Assembly: GCF_002902145.1 (NCBI RefSeq)
Contig: NZ_PPRF01000040.1
Location: 1-64,000 of the forward strand
Direction: 5' to 3'
Source: Staphylococcus rostri
GTDB lineage: Bacteria > Bacillota > Bacilli > Staphylococcales > Staphylococcaceae
DNA length: 64,000 nt
The notes beneath the pieces were generated by a model. It saw only the letters and a program-made list of their open reading frames with translations. It did not search any database and was not told the DNA's origin. The position numbers and the translations under genes were made by a program. The first letter of the stretch is position 1; every line of letters starts with the position of its first letter. This document shows, piece after piece, positions 40,194 to 49,967 of this stretch.

Positions 40194-40210
40194 AGGAGTA
40201 TGACGTAGAA

Positions 40211-41182
40211 ATGGAAGTTATTGAAATTACACATCCAATTAAACCTGAGCAATACATTGAAGAAGATATTGTGATTGCATTAGGTTTTTTTGATGGTATA
40301 CATCGTGGTCATCAAGCATTGTTCGAACGTCTTGATGAAGTAGCAGCTGAACGTGGTTTAAAGAAAGCGGTAATGACGTTTGATCCGCATCCATCTGTTG
40401 TGTTAAACCCAAAACAAAAACGTACAACGTATTTAACACCGCTTGACGATAAAATTGATTTATTACTTGAAGCAGGTATTGATTACTGTTTAGTTGTGAA
40501 CTTTTCAAGTCGTTTTGCAGAGGTATCTCCCGAGGCATTCATTCAAGACTATTTAGTGAAAAATCATGTAAAAGTTGCGGTGGCAGGCTTTGACTTTACA
40601 TTTGGCAAATACGGCAAGGGCAACATGGCAATGCTGCAAGAATATACGAGTCAAATTGAATGTATCACAGTCGGTAAGCAAGACTTAAACGGCGAAAAAA
40701 TCTCTACAACTGCGATTCGTCGTGACTTAACACAAGGTAAATTAGCAGAAGTCAATGAAGCGCTCGGTTATCGCTATCAAGTTAAAGGGACAGTTGTCCA
40801 AGGTGAAAAACGTGGGCGTACGATTGGTTTTCCAACAGCGAATATCCAGTTAAGTGATGATTACGTGTTACCCGCGAAAGGTGTGTATGCGGTAAGCTTG
40901 AAAATTGGCACGAGTGACAAAGTATATCGCGGTGTATGTAACGTAGGTGTAAAACCAACATTCCATGATGACTTGCCACAAATCGTTATCGAGGTAAACA
41001 TTTTCGACTTTGAAGAAAACATTTACGGCGAACGTGTAACAGTAACATGGCACCATTATATCCGTCCAGAAATGAAATTCAATGGCATCGATCCGCTCGT
41101 TGCACAAATCAATCAAGATAAAGAGCGTGCGAAATATTTGTTGGCAGTTGATTTTGAAGATGATGTATCCTATAATATATAA
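40211..41182 (+). CDS. ribF: Bifunctional riboflavin kinase / FAD synthetase
   Basis: RibF makes FMN and FAD from riboflavin. The 323-residue protein has an N-terminal nucleotidyltransferase domain with GFFDGIHRGHQALF (about 27-40) and KISTTAIRRDL, and a C-terminal riboflavin kinase domain with KRGRTIGFPTANIQL (about 200). AAAGGAG precedes ATG 40211. No FMN riboswitch is seen upstream; expression follows truB. Confidence 0.97.
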   Translation: MEVIEITHPIKPEQYIEEDIVIALGFFDGIHRGHQALFERLDEVAAERGLKKAVMTFDPHPSVVLNPKQKRTTYLTPLDDKIDLLLEAGIDYCLVVNFSSRFAEVSPEAFIQDYLVKNHVKVAVAGFDFTFGKYGKGNMAMLQEYTSQIECITVGKQDLNGEKISTTAIRRDLTQGKLAEVNEALGYRYQVKGTVVQGEKRGRTIGFPTANIQLSDDYVLPAKGVYAVSLKIGTSDKVYRGVCNVGVKPTFHDDLPQIVIEVNIFDFEENIYGERVTVTWHHYIRPEMKFNGIDPLVAQINQDKERAKYLLAVDFEDDVSYNI

Positions 41183-41204
41183 GGTCTATTAATTTAAGAC
41201 ATTA

Positions 41205-41275
41205 GAGACCTTAGTCTTGGTAGGTTGAGACTCCGACGCCTTACTCAGATTAAGGCATACTAAAAAATTAAAGGA
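41205..41275 (+). promoter_or_regulatory. Structured rpsO leader
   Basis: Two hairpins precede the gene: AGTCT (41213-41217) with AGACT (41228-41232), and GCCTTA (41238-41243) with TAAGGC (41251-41256). AAGGAGG follows at once. S15 represses its own mRNA through such leaders in several bacteria (family knowledge); this leader is a candidate. Confidence 0.55.
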
Positions 41276-41287
41276 GGAAATTGACTT

Positions 41288-41557
41288 ATGGCAATTTCAC
41301 AAGAACGCAAAAACGAATTAATCAAAGAATACCGTACACACGAAACAGACACAGGTTCACCTGAAGTACAAATCGCTGTTTTAACTGCAGAAATCACTGC
41401 ATTAAACGAGCACTTACGTACACACAAAAAAGACCACCATTCACGTCGTGGTTTATTAAAAATGGTAGGTCGTCGTCGTCACTTATTAAACTACTTACGT
41501 GACAAAGATATCCAACGTTACCGTGAACTTATCAAGTCTTTAGGTATCCGTCGTTAA
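41288..41557 (+). CDS. rpsO: 30S ribosomal protein uS15
   Basis: S15 nucleates assembly of the 30S platform. The 89-residue protein is typical: [32 protein letters not shown], and [20 protein letters not shown]. Length and sequence match the family. An AAGGAGG site precedes ATG 41288. Confidence 0.98.
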   Translation: MAISQERKNELIKEYRTHETDTGSPEVQIAVLTAEITALNEHLRTHKKDHHSRRGLLKMVGRRRHLLNYLRDKDIQRYRELIKSLGIRR

Positions 41558-41591
41558 TTCTAAGCGATATATCTGTAGAGATGAAGTTAAA

Positions 41592-41628
41592 TGGAAAGAG
41601 ACCAATAACTTGGTTTCTTTCTTTTTTT
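41592..41628 (+). terminator. Terminator between rpsO and pnp
   Basis: GAAAGAGACCAA pairs with TTGGTTTCTTTC around a 4-base loop and is followed by TTTTTTT (41622-41628). Partial readthrough into pnp is likely. Confidence 0.85.
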
Positions 41629-41714
41629 ACTATTAAATACCCATAATGTAAGCTATAATGTTTGTATGAATAAATAAGGTACGAAATGTTTAACAGTAGG
41701 AGAGGAGATTCATC

Positions 41715-43808
41715 ATGTCTCAAGAAAAAAAGGTTTTTAAAACGGAATGGGCGAACCAACCGTTAACAATAGAAACGGGACAATTAGCAAAACAAGCGAA
41801 CGGTGCTGTACTTGTTCGTTATGGCGACACGGTCGTTTTATCTACAGCAACAGCATCCAAAGAACCACGCGACGGGGACTTTTTCCCATTAACAGTCAAC
41901 TATGAAGAAAAAATGTACGCGGCAGGTAAAATTCCAGGCGGATTCAAAAAACGTGAAGGACGTCCGAGTGATGAAGCAACATTAACAGCACGTTTAATTG
42001 ACAGACCAATCCGTCCATTGTTCCCAGACGGTTATCGCCACGATGTTCAAATTATGAATATCGTGTTAAGCGCAGATCCAAACTGCTCACCAGAAATGGC
42101 GGCAATGATTGGTTCATCTATGGCATTAAGCTTATCAGACATTCCATTCCAAGGACCAATTGCAGGTGTGAATGTAGGTTATATTGATGGGGCATATGTA
42201 ATCAATCCAAACCTTGAACAAAAAGAAGTGTCACGCTTAGACCTTGAAGTAGCCGGTCATAAAGATGCGGTTAACATGGTTGAAGCAGGCGCAAGTGAAA
42301 TTACAGAAGCTGAAATGCTTGAAGCAATTTTATTTGGACACGAAGAAATCAAGCGTCTATGTGCATTCCAACAAGAGATTATCGATACAATGCAACCAGA
42401 AAAACAAGTCTTTGTACCAGAAGAAAAAGACCAAGCATTGATTGATCGCGTTGTAGAATTAACGCAACAAGAAGGCTTAAACCAAGCTATTTTAACATTC
42501 AACAAACAAGAACGTGAAGCGAACTTAGACGCGATTAAAGAACGCGTACTTGCGCAGTTTGAAGACGCTGAAGATCCAGAAAACGAAGCGGTTCTTAAAG
42601 AAGTCAATGCAACAATTAACAAATTGATCAAAGAAGAAGTGCGTCGCCTGATTGCTGACGAGAAGATTCGTCCAGACGGTCGTAAGCCAGACGAAATTCG
42701 TCCATTGTCATCAGAAGTGGGCTTATTACCACGCGCACACGGTTCAGGTCTATTCACACGTGGTCAAACACAAGCACTTTCTGTATTAACACTTGGCTCA
42801 ATCTCTGAATATCAATTGATTGACGGATTAGGTGAAGAACAGCAAAAACGCTTTATGCACCACTACAACTTCCCGAATTTCTCAGTAGGTGAAACGGGTC
42901 CTGTACGTGCACCAGGTCGTCGTGAAATCGGTCACGGTGCATTAGGTGAACGTGCATTGAAATACATTATTCCAGATGAAAAAACATTCCCATACACAGT
43001 GCGTATTGTGAGTGAAGTATTAGAATCAAACGGTTCTTCATCACAAGCATCAATCTGTGGTTCAACACTTGCATTGATGGATGCAGGGGTACCAATCAAA
43101 GCGCCAGTTGCTGGTATCGCGATGGGCTTAGTGACACGTGAAGAAAGTTACACAATCCTAACAGACATCCAAGGTATGGAAGATGCGTTAGGCGACATGG
43201 ACTTTAAAGTAGCGGGTACGAAAGATGGTATCACAGCGATTCAAATGGACATTAAAATTGACGGTTTAACAAAAGAAGTGATTGAAGAAGCATTAGAACA
43301 AGCGCGTAAAGGTCGCCTTGCAATTCTTGAACATATGTTATCAACAATTGATCAACCACGTGCAGAATTGAGTGCATATGCACCTAAAGTTGAAATCATG
43401 ACGATTAAACCTGAAAAAATCCGTGATGTTATTGGACCTGGTGGTAAGCAAATCAATGAAATTATCGATGCAACAGGTGTTAAACTAGACATTGAACAAG
43501 ACGGTACGGTTTACATCGGTTCAGTAGATCAAGCGATGATTAACGAAGCGCGTGCATGGATTGAAAGCATTGTACGTGAAGCAGAAGTAGGTCAAGTCTA
43601 CGATGCGAAAGTAAAACGCATTGAAAAGTTCGGCGCATTTGTTGAGTTGTTCCCAGGTAAAGATGCTTTAGTACACATCTCACAAATTTCAAAAGAACGC
43701 ATCGACAAAGTAGAAGATAAGTTGGCAATCGGTGATACGTTGAAAGTAAAAGTCACTGAAATCGACAAACAAGGTCGTGTCAATGCATCTCACAAAGTTT
43801 TGTTGTAG
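41715..43808 (+). CDS. pnp: Polyribonucleotide nucleotidyltransferase (PNPase)
   Basis: PNPase degrades mRNA 3'-5' by phosphorolysis. The 697-residue protein has two RNase PH domains ([19 protein letters not shown] in the first, and [21 protein letters not shown] in the second, where catalysis occurs). An alpha-helical linker, a KH domain ([13 protein letters not shown], about 573) and an S1 domain ([20 protein letters not shown], about 620) follow. It stops right after the S1 fold at ASHKVLL, with almost no tail. A degenerate second copy of the last ~60 coding bases and 3' flank lies 114 bases further on. Confidence 0.97.
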   Translation: MSQEKKVFKTEWANQPLTIETGQLAKQANGAVLVRYGDTVVLSTATASKEPRDGDFFPLTVNYEEKMYAAGKIPGGFKKREGRPSDEATLTARLIDRPIRPLFPDGYRHDVQIMNIVLSADPNCSPEMAAMIGSSMALSLSDIPFQGPIAGVNVGYIDGAYVINPNLEQKEVSRLDLEVAGHKDAVNMVEAGASEITEAEMLEAILFGHEEIKRLCAFQQEIIDTMQPEKQVFVPEEKDQALIDRVVELTQQEGLNQAILTFNKQEREANLDAIKERVLAQFEDAEDPENEAVLKEVNATINKLIKEEVRRLIADEKIRPDGRKPDEIRPLSSEVGLLPRAHGSGLFTRGQTQALSVLTLGSISEYQLIDGLGEEQQKRFMHHYNFPNFSVGETGPVRAPGRREIGHGALGERALKYIIPDEKTFPYTVRIVSEVLESNGSSSQASICGSTLALMDAGVPIKAPVAGIAMGLVTREESYTILTDIQGMEDALGDMDFKVAGTKDGITAIQMDIKIDGLTKEVIEEALEQARKGRLAILEHMLSTIDQPRAELSAYAPKVEIMTIKPEKIRDVIGPGGKQINEIIDATGVKLDIEQDGTVYIGSVDQAMINEARAWIESIVREAEVGQVYDAKVKRIEKFGAFVELFPGKDALVHISQISKERIDKVEDKLAIGDTLKVKVTEIDKQGRVNASHKVLL

Positions 43809-43826
43809 GTGTAATAAATAATTTAT
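43746..43826 (+). repeat. pnp 3' end, intact member of a direct repeat
   Basis: This 81-base segment from GTAAAAGTCACTGAAATC to AATAAATAATTTAT, covering the last codons and stop of pnp, is repeated in degenerate form at 43922-43998. Confidence 0.75.
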
Positions 43827-43921
43827 AGTAGTGACAAAAATAAATATAATTATTATGAATTTCACAAGGATTTATCGATAAAGTGGAATGTAATTTGTTG
43901 ATTGGGAGACACTACTACAAG

Positions 43922-43998
43922 GTAAAAGTCTCTGAAATCAAGAAATAGACTTGTGACGAGGTATCGCATTAATTTTTAAGGCACAATAAATAATTTAT
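43922..43998 (+). pseudogene. Degenerate second copy of the pnp 3' end
   Basis: Starting GTAAAAGTCTCTGAAATC and ending AATAAATAATTTAT, this 77-base segment aligns with 43746-43826 over its whole length with several substitutions and a net loss of four bases. It has an early in-frame TAG. It is a duplication or recombination scar, not a coding gene. Confidence 0.75.
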
Positions 43999-44012
43999 GT
44001 TATCAGTTATAC

Positions 44013-44057
44013 AAAACAGGCAAATGAGAGATTGTTATACTCATTTGTCTGTTTTTT
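44013..44057 (+). terminator. Intrinsic terminator after the pnp scar
   Basis: AAAACAG-CAAATGAG pairs with CTCATTTG-CTGTTTT and TTTTTT follows. It lies next to the degenerate copy, so it may be the ancestral pnp terminator. Confidence 0.85.
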
Positions 44058-44101
44058 GGGTTCTAATAGCATTGTGAAGAGCTATAAAATTAGGTTTACC
44101 A

Positions 44102-44127
44102 TCCCAAAAAGTGTATAATATTTGGGA
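44102..44127 (+). promoter_or_regulatory. Operator-like palindrome over the promoter of the DUF6088 gene
   Basis: TCCCAAA (44102-44108) and TTTGGGA (44121-44127) flank the perfect -10 TATAAT (44114-44119). The design suits autorepression, as known for AbiEi-type antitoxins. No strong -35 is found. Confidence 0.6.
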
Positions 44128-44141
44128 CAGGAGTGATAACA

Positions 44142-44747
44142 ATGACTAATTACAAATCAAAAATACAAAAGCGCATTGATAATCTTCCGCAAAATGCTGT
44201 TTTTATTGCAAATGATTTTTTGGATATTGCTGATTATGAAACGGTACGAAAAAATTTGAATCGTATGGTAGATAAAAAAGAGATTGAGCGTGTTTTAAAA
44301 GGCATCTATCATAAACCGAAATATATTGAAATAATTGGTGAGTATGAAATAGCGGATACGAATGAAGTCGCTAAAGCGATTGCACGCAAATATCATTGGA
44401 CAATTGCGCCTTCTGGAAATACAGCACTGAATCTATTAGGACTATCAACACAAGTACCTTCCAAATGGGTATATATATCGGATGGAAGATATGTGGAATA
44501 CACATTCGGCAATACAACAATTGCGTTTAAAAAAACAAGGAACAGTGATATTTCTCATATATCAACACATACTGCTACAGTGATTCAAGCTATTAAAACG
44601 CTAGGGGAAGATCAAATTACAGAACAACATATTGAACGCTTGAGAGATAGCTTAGATTCTAATGACAAGAAACAGATACTTGAAGAAGGTAAAATGACAG
44701 CAACTTGGATTTATCGCATTATTAAGAAGATAGTGGAAACCGAATAA
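44142..44747 (+). CDS. DUF6088 / AbiEi-like antitoxin-type protein, orphan
   Basis: The 201-residue protein matches the DUF6088 pattern I know from type IV-like toxin-antitoxin pairs. It has an N-terminal winged helix (FIANDFLDIADYETVRKNLN, RVLKGIYHKPKY) and the strongly conserved middle AKAIARKYHWTIAPSGNTAL, NLLGLSTQVPSKWVYISDG. Relatives usually sit next to an AbiEii-type nucleotidyltransferase toxin. No full toxin gene follows here; only about 34 in-frame codons do. ATG 44142 lies eight bases after AGGAG; the GTG at 44133 overlaps that site. Its position between pnp and rnjB, usually adjacent, marks it as acquired. Whether it acts alone is unknown. Confidence 0.8.
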   Translation: MTNYKSKIQKRIDNLPQNAVFIANDFLDIADYETVRKNLNRMVDKKEIERVLKGIYHKPKYIEIIGEYEIADTNEVAKAIARKYHWTIAPSGNTALNLLGLSTQVPSKWVYISDGRYVEYTFGNTTIAFKKTRNSDISHISTHTATVIQAIKTLGEDQITEQHIERLRDSLDSNDKKQILEEGKMTATWIYRIIKKIVETE

Positions 44748-44852
44748 CAACATGAAAGAAATGTTTTCAAAGATTATCCCTCTTTTAGTGAAATTATGCA
44801 TGTGATTAAGTCATTGGAACAAGAGATACATAAACTTTCCGGTAAAAACTAG
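44748..44852 (+). pseudogene. Possible remnant of the cognate toxin C-terminus
   Basis: Directly after the TAA of the DUF6088 gene, and in the same frame, 34 sense codons run to TAG 44850-44852. They read QHERNVFKDYPSFSEIMHVI and continue with a helical, charged end (SLEQEIHKLSGKN). There is no start codon or ribosome site suited to this frame. It could be the tail of a deleted toxin gene or of a longer DUF6088 protein. The assignment is tentative. Confidence 0.35.
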
Positions 44853-44904
44853 AATCAACATAAGTTAATAAAGTTAGTATAAATTATATTTGGAGTTATT
44901 TTAA

Positions 44905-44948
44905 AGATACACAAGCACAAATCTAAGCATGAAGTTTATTGTGTATCT
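44905..44948 (+). other. Hairpin before the rnjB promoter
   Basis: AGATACACAA (44905-44914) is perfectly complementary to TTGTGTATCT (44939-44948) around 24 bases. Only a weak T-rich sequence follows, so termination is uncertain. Confidence 0.5.
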
Positions 44949-44954
44949 GATTCT

Positions 44955-44990
44955 TTAACAGTGTACAGAGCTGTTAATATCTACTATAAT
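44955..44990 (+). promoter_or_regulatory. rnjB promoter with palindrome over the -35
   Basis: TGTACA (44962-44967), 17 bases, TATAAT (44985-44990). The palindrome TTAACAG-N9-CTGTTAA (44955-44977) covers the -35 and may be an operator. Confidence 0.55.
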
Positions 44991-45039
44991 AAAGTATGAC
45001 TGTAATATGGACGGGTTATATTTATTAGGAGGTAACATT

Positions 45040-46713
45040 TTGAATTTAGTAAAAAAGAAAAATAAAAATATACGTATCATTCCACTCGGTGGTGTTGGTG
45101 AAATTGCCAAAAATATGTATATCGTTGAAGTTGATGATGAGATGTTCATGTTGGATGCAGGGCTTAAGTTCCCAGAAGATGAAATGCTTGGGATTGATAT
45201 CGTTATTCCAGACATCCAATATGTCATTGAAAATAAGCATAAGTTAAAAGGGATTTTCTTAACACACGGTCACGAGCATGCGATTGGTGCGGTTTCATAC
45301 GTGTTAGAACAAGTGGAAGCACCAGTGTATGGTTCTAAGTTAACAATTGCATTAATTAAAGAAAATATGCGCGCACGCCAAATTGACAAAAAAATCCGCT
45401 ACTACGTTGTGAATAACGACTCAGTCATGCGTTTCAAGAGTGTCAATGTAACGTTCTTCAATACGACACACAGTATTCCGGATAGTCTTGGAGTCTGCAT
45501 TCATACGTCATACGGTGCAATCGTCTATACTGGCGAGTTCAAGTTCGATCAAAGCTTACACGGGCACTATGCGCCAGACTTGAAGAAAATGGCGGAAATC
45601 GGTGACGAAGGTGTCTTCGCGCTGTTAAGTGATTCAACTGAAGCGGAAAAACCAGGTTACAATACGCCAGAAAACGTGATCGAAAGTCATATGTTTGATG
45701 CGTTTACCAAAGCACAAGGGCGTATCATCGTATCTTGTTATGCATCTAACTTTATTCGCATTCAGCAAGTATTGAATATCGCAAGTCGTTTGAACCGCAA
45801 AGTTTCATTTTTAGGTCGTTCACTTGAAAGTTCATTTAGCATTGCACGTAAAATGGGCTATTTCAACATTCCAAAAGACTTATTAATCCCAATTAATGAA
45901 GTTGAAAACTATCCAAAAAATGAAGTGATTATTATTGCGACGGGTATGCAAGGTGAACCTGTAGAAGCATTAAGTCAAATGGCGCAAAATAAACATAAAA
46001 TCATGAATATTCAACGTGGCGATTCAGTATTCCTAGCGATTACAGCTTCAGCGAATATGGAAGTGATTATCGGTGACACATTGAATGAACTTGCGCGTGC
46101 AGGTGCGATTGTCATTCCGAATAACAAAAAAATCCATGCATCAAGTCATGGTTGCATGGAAGAACTTAAATTAATGTTAAACATGATGAAACCTGAATAT
46201 TTCATTCCAGTACAAGGCGAGTTCAAAATGCAAATTGCACACGCGAAACTTGCGAGTGAAGCAGGTGTTGCACCAGAAAAGATTTTCTTAGTAGAGTCTG
46301 GTGACGTGATTAACTTTGATGGTGAAGATATGACGTTGAATGAAAAAGTCAACGCAGGTAATGTCCTGATTGATGGTATCGGTGTCGGCGATGTAGGCAA
46401 CATTGTGTTACGCGACCGTCATTTATTAGCAGAAGATGGTATTTTTATCGCAGTTGTGACATTAGATCCGAAAAACAGACGTATTGCAGCAGGTCCTGAG
46501 ATTCAATCACGTGGTTTTGTTTATGTGCGTGAGAGTGAAGCATTGCTCAAAGAAGCAGAAGAAAAAGTACGTGAAATTGTCGAAGCAGGTCTGCAAGAAA
46601 AGCGTATCGAATGGTCAGAAATCAAACAAAATATGCGCGATCAAATTAGTAAATTATTATTTGAAAGTACGCGCAGACGTCCGATGATTATCCCAGTCAT
46701 TTCTGAAATTTAA
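45040..46713 (+). CDS. rnjB: Ribonuclease J2
   Basis: RNase J2 is the partner of RNase J1 in mRNA turnover and rRNA processing. The start is TTG 45040, seven bases after AGGAGGT, giving 557 residues as in S. aureus; the upstream ATG 45007 is rejected because it precedes that site. It has metallo-beta-lactamase and beta-CASP domains. The metal motif is THGHEHAIG, where catalytic J1 has HGHEDHIGG; the altered D and H fit the weak or structural role of J2 in staphylococci. The end reads [12 protein letters not shown]. Confidence 0.96.
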   Translation: MNLVKKKNKNIRIIPLGGVGEIAKNMYIVEVDDEMFMLDAGLKFPEDEMLGIDIVIPDIQYVIENKHKLKGIFLTHGHEHAIGAVSYVLEQVEAPVYGSKLTIALIKENMRARQIDKKIRYYVVNNDSVMRFKSVNVTFFNTTHSIPDSLGVCIHTSYGAIVYTGEFKFDQSLHGHYAPDLKKMAEIGDEGVFALLSDSTEAEKPGYNTPENVIESHMFDAFTKAQGRIIVSCYASNFIRIQQVLNIASRLNRKVSFLGRSLESSFSIARKMGYFNIPKDLLIPINEVENYPKNEVIIIATGMQGEPVEALSQMAQNKHKIMNIQRGDSVFLAITASANMEVIIGDTLNELARAGAIVIPNNKKIHASSHGCMEELKLMLNMMKPEYFIPVQGEFKMQIAHAKLASEAGVAPEKIFLVESGDVINFDGEDMTLNEKVNAGNVLIDGIGVGDVGNIVLRDRHLLAEDGIFIAVVTLDPKNRRIAAGPEIQSRGFVYVRESEALLKEAEEKVREIVEAGLQEKRIEWSEIKQNMRDQISKLLFESTRRRPMIIPVISEI

Positions 46714-46748
46714 TGATACGCAATACGTTCAATAGTATGATAGCTTAA

Positions 46749-46811
46749 CAAAAAAACGAATCTTACTCTTTGAAATGTACGTTAGTTTTGAAGAGCAGAT
46801 TCGCTTTTTTA
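46749..46811 (+). terminator. Terminator after rnjB
   Basis: AAAAAACGAATCT (46751-46763) pairs with AGATTCGCTTTTTT (46797-46810) with one mismatch, and TCTTT/GAAGA pair further in. Confidence 0.8.
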
Positions 46812-46859
46812 CATCATACATATATACATATTTTGATAGAAAGAAGCAGGTGACGATGT

Positions 46860-49223
46860 ATGGCGCAAACGAAGAAGCGTAAAACACAAGCGTCGCGCAG
46901 TAGAAAACGTTCCCCGAAGAAAAAACAAAAAGATTCACCACTACGCTTTGTCATAGCGATTGTGGTCGTCGTGCTAGTAATGTTGGGGATTTTTCAATTA
47001 GGTTTAATCGGTGTCGGGATTGATAGTTTTTTCAACTATTTATTTGGACTGACACGCTATGTAACCTATGTACTCATCTTATTAGCAACGGGCTTTTTGG
47101 CGTATAACGGTAAGCTACCGAAGACGCGCCGTGTACCCGGTTCAATTGTCCTGCAAATCGCTTTATTATTTGTGGCACAATTGTATTATCGCATTGTCGG
47201 TGGTATGCAAGCACAACGTGAACCCGTGTTGTCTTATGTATTTAAAAGTTATGATAAAGCCGCTTTTCCAAACTTTGGTGGCGGTGTGTTCGGCTACTAC
47301 TTAATCGAATTGTTTGCACCGTTGATTTCGTGGGCGGGCGTTGTATTACTGACGCTATTATTGCTCATTTCTAGCGGTATTTTATTGCTGAAAAAACGTC
47401 ATCGTGATGTTGCGAAAGTATGGTTCGAACAGACGAAACAATTTATCAATAACAGTTACTTTAAGCTAACGAAACGATACGAACAACGACGCATGGCAAA
47501 TGCAGAGAAAAAGGAATTGAAGCGTCAACAACGCGAGGCAAGCGCTGAATCGCCGAAAGATGTTTCTGACTTTACTGAAGTCCAAGGTGCAATGGAGGAA
47601 GATGATACGCCATCGATTCCAATATTAAGACATCAAGCGTCACGCGAAACTGAGCCAACGTCACACGATGTAGACACACCAAAAGAACCGGTCCCAAATA
47701 TGAATGAGATGCCGAAAAAACAGAGACCAAAACGTGTTGAAGCGTCAGCAGAAAATGATGATACACCAGCAGAAGGTTCTATTTCTGAAGCGGGTGAAGT
47801 GGAGAACCAAGCGTATCAATTACCGCCGTTCTCATTGTTGAATGCACCGACAAAACAACAGTCGGTATCGAAGGCGGATGTGCAGCGTAAAGGGAAGTTG
47901 CTCGAAACGACGTTGAAAAACTTTGGTGTGAATGCTAAGGTGACCCAAATTCGTATCGGTCCAGCAGTTACTCAGTATGAAATTCAGCCGGCACAAGGTG
48001 TGAAGGTCAGTCGTATCGTCAACTTGCACAGCGACTTAGCGTTGGCATTGGCGGCGAAAGACATTCGTATTGAAGCACCGATTCCTGGCAAATCAGCAGT
48101 CGGCATTGAAGTACCGAATGACCATATTTCGCTTGTTACGTTAAAAGAAGTTTTAGACGAGAAGTTTCCGGCTAAAAATAAACTGGAAGTGGCACTCGGA
48201 CGTGATATTTCTGGAGAACCGATTACGGCAGAGTTGGATAAAATGCCACACTTACTTGTTGCGGGTTCAACGGGTAGTGGTAAATCTGTCTGTATCAATG
48301 GCATGATTACGAGTATTTTGTTGAATGCCAAACCACATGAAGTGAAACTGATGATGATTGACCCTAAAATGGTGGAATTGAACGTCTACAATGGCATTCC
48401 GCACTTGTTGACGCCGGTTGTAACGAATCCACATAAGGCGGCGCAAGCACTTGAAAAAGTTGTTGCTGAAATGGAACGTCGTTATGATCTTTTCCAACAT
48501 TCTGGCACACGTAATATTAAAGGTTACAATGCTTACATTGAACAACAAAATAAGGAACTAGATGAAAAACATCCATTACTTCCATATATTGTAGTGATAG
48601 TGGACGAGTTGGCAGACTTGATGATGGTTGCAGGCAAAGATGTTGAAACAGCCATTACACGTATCACACAGATGGCACGTGCGGCAGGTATTCATTTGAT
48701 TATCGCAACACAAAGACCGTCTGTTGATGTCATTACGGGATTGATTAAGAACAATATTCCGTCACGTATCGCATTTGCGGTAAGTTCGCAAACAGACTCA
48801 CGTACGATTATTGATAGTGGTGGCGCTGAAAAACTATTAGGTAAGGGCGACATGCTGTTTATTAAAAATGGTGGTTCGACGCGCACACGTGTTCAAGGTG
48901 CTTTCCTTAGTGATAGCGAAGTACAAAAAGTTGTCGACTATGTCGTCGCGCAACAACGTGCAAATTATGTGAAAGAGATGACGCCTGATGCGCAAGTCGA
49001 AAATGCAGAAACTGAAAGTGATGATCCATTGTATAAAGAAGCATACTTGTTTGTGATTGAGCAACAAAAGGCGAGTACGTCACTGTTACAACGCCAGTTT
49101 AGAATTGGTTATAATCGTGCTTCTCGCATTATGGACGACCTTGAACGCAATCAAGTTATCGGACCGCAAAAAGGAAGTAAGCCAAGACAAATTTTAGTTG
49201 ATTTAAATGATAATGAGGTGTAA
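46860..49223 (+). CDS. ftsK: DNA translocase FtsK/SpoIIIE
   Basis: FtsK/SpoIIIE pumps DNA across the closing septum. The 787-residue protein has a basic N-terminus, four membrane helices (about 35-180), a charged low-conservation linker (about 210-330), and an AAA+ motor. Walker A is [11 protein letters not shown] (about 467-477) and Walker B is [15 protein letters not shown] (about 579). A C-terminal gamma winged helix (about 720-787) ends [15 protein letters not shown]. Together with polC, xerC, topA and recA it makes this a chromosome-maintenance-rich window. Confidence 0.97.
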   Translation: MAQTKKRKTQASRSRKRSPKKKQKDSPLRFVIAIVVVVLVMLGIFQLGLIGVGIDSFFNYLFGLTRYVTYVLILLATGFLAYNGKLPKTRRVPGSIVLQIALLFVAQLYYRIVGGMQAQREPVLSYVFKSYDKAAFPNFGGGVFGYYLIELFAPLISWAGVVLLTLLLLISSGILLLKKRHRDVAKVWFEQTKQFINNSYFKLTKRYEQRRMANAEKKELKRQQREASAESPKDVSDFTEVQGAMEEDDTPSIPILRHQASRETEPTSHDVDTPKEPVPNMNEMPKKQRPKRVEASAENDDTPAEGSISEAGEVENQAYQLPPFSLLNAPTKQQSVSKADVQRKGKLLETTLKNFGVNAKVTQIRIGPAVTQYEIQPAQGVKVSRIVNLHSDLALALAAKDIRIEAPIPGKSAVGIEVPNDHISLVTLKEVLDEKFPAKNKLEVALGRDISGEPITAELDKMPHLLVAGSTGSGKSVCINGMITSILLNAKPHEVKLMMIDPKMVELNVYNGIPHLLTPVVTNPHKAAQALEKVVAEMERRYDLFQHSGTRNIKGYNAYIEQQNKELDEKHPLLPYIVVIVDELADLMMVAGKDVETAITRITQMARAAGIHLIIATQRPSVDVITGLIKNNIPSRIAFAVSSQTDSRTIIDSGGAEKLLGKGDMLFIKNGGSTRTRVQGAFLSDSEVQKVVDYVVAQQRANYVKEMTPDAQVENAETESDDPLYKEAYLFVIEQQKASTSLLQRQFRIGYNRASRIMDDLERNQVIGPQKGSKPRQILVDLNDNEV

Positions 49224-49225
49224 AT

Positions 49226-49942
49226 GTGTCCATTAATCCTGACGTGAATAAAGTAAAAGAATGGATTTTAACAGAAATTGAACAACAGCATTTGAAATCT
49301 GGGGAGCCGTTGCCTAGTTTGTTAACGATGGCACGTGCGTGTGATGTGAAAACAGATGATGTCCAAGTAGCGATTCATGAGTTAGTAACGGAACAAATTG
49401 TAACTGAAAACTTTGAGGAAGGTGCGCGTGTCAAAACGCCGCAACCTTTCTTCTATCCGCTTGATGAATTAATGAGTGTAGGCCGTATGATTACGGAAAA
49501 AGGGTATCAAGCAGGGACGGTATTTTTAAGTTTAGATGAAGAAGTTGCGTCACGTGACGATTGTCGTGTTATGAATCTTGATGAGGGTACGGTGATTACG
49601 GTTATTGAGCGTATCCGTACAGCAGACGATCAACCAGTGGTATATTGTTTAGATAAAGTCGCAGAAAATGTTTTACAATATTTCGGTGCACATGATCAGC
49701 AGTCGTCAATATTGAAAGCGATTGAAGAAGCGACGCAACAAAGCATTTCATATGCGGAAACAGAGATAGAAGCGATTAGCTATGAACCGTATATTTCAGA
49801 GGCACTTGCAGCAGATCCACATGAAGGCTTGATGTTATTAAGACAAGTGCACTACACAACAGATGGTAAACCCGTCTTATATTCACTGAATTATTTCAAA
49901 AGCAGCTTAGTCAAATTCCGAACAGTAAGGAAACGTCTATAA
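49226..49942 (+). CDS. GntR-family regulator with UTRA domain
   Basis: The 238-residue protein has an N-terminal winged helix (1-70, with EPLPSLLTMARACDVKTDDV) and a UTRA effector domain (about 90-235, with VITVIERIRTADDQPVVY and HYTTDGKPVLYSLNYFK). The start is GTG 49226 after ATGAGGTG, two bases beyond the ftsK stop. The ligand is unknown. Its location next to ftsK and the M16 genes is conserved in S. aureus. Confidence 0.92.
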   Translation: MSINPDVNKVKEWILTEIEQQHLKSGEPLPSLLTMARACDVKTDDVQVAIHELVTEQIVTENFEEGARVKTPQPFFYPLDELMSVGRMITEKGYQAGTVFLSLDEEVASRDDCRVMNLDEGTVITVIERIRTADDQPVVYCLDKVAENVLQYFGAHDQQSSILKAIEEATQQSISYAETEIEAISYEPYISEALAADPHEGLMLLRQVHYTTDGKPVLYSLNYFKSSLVKFRTVRKRL

Positions 49943-49967
49943 TTAAAATCTAAAAGGAGCGATGAAT

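Noticed and set aside
40194-40210. FMN riboswitch for ribF
   Set aside because: There is no leader; the gene follows truB after 17 bases.
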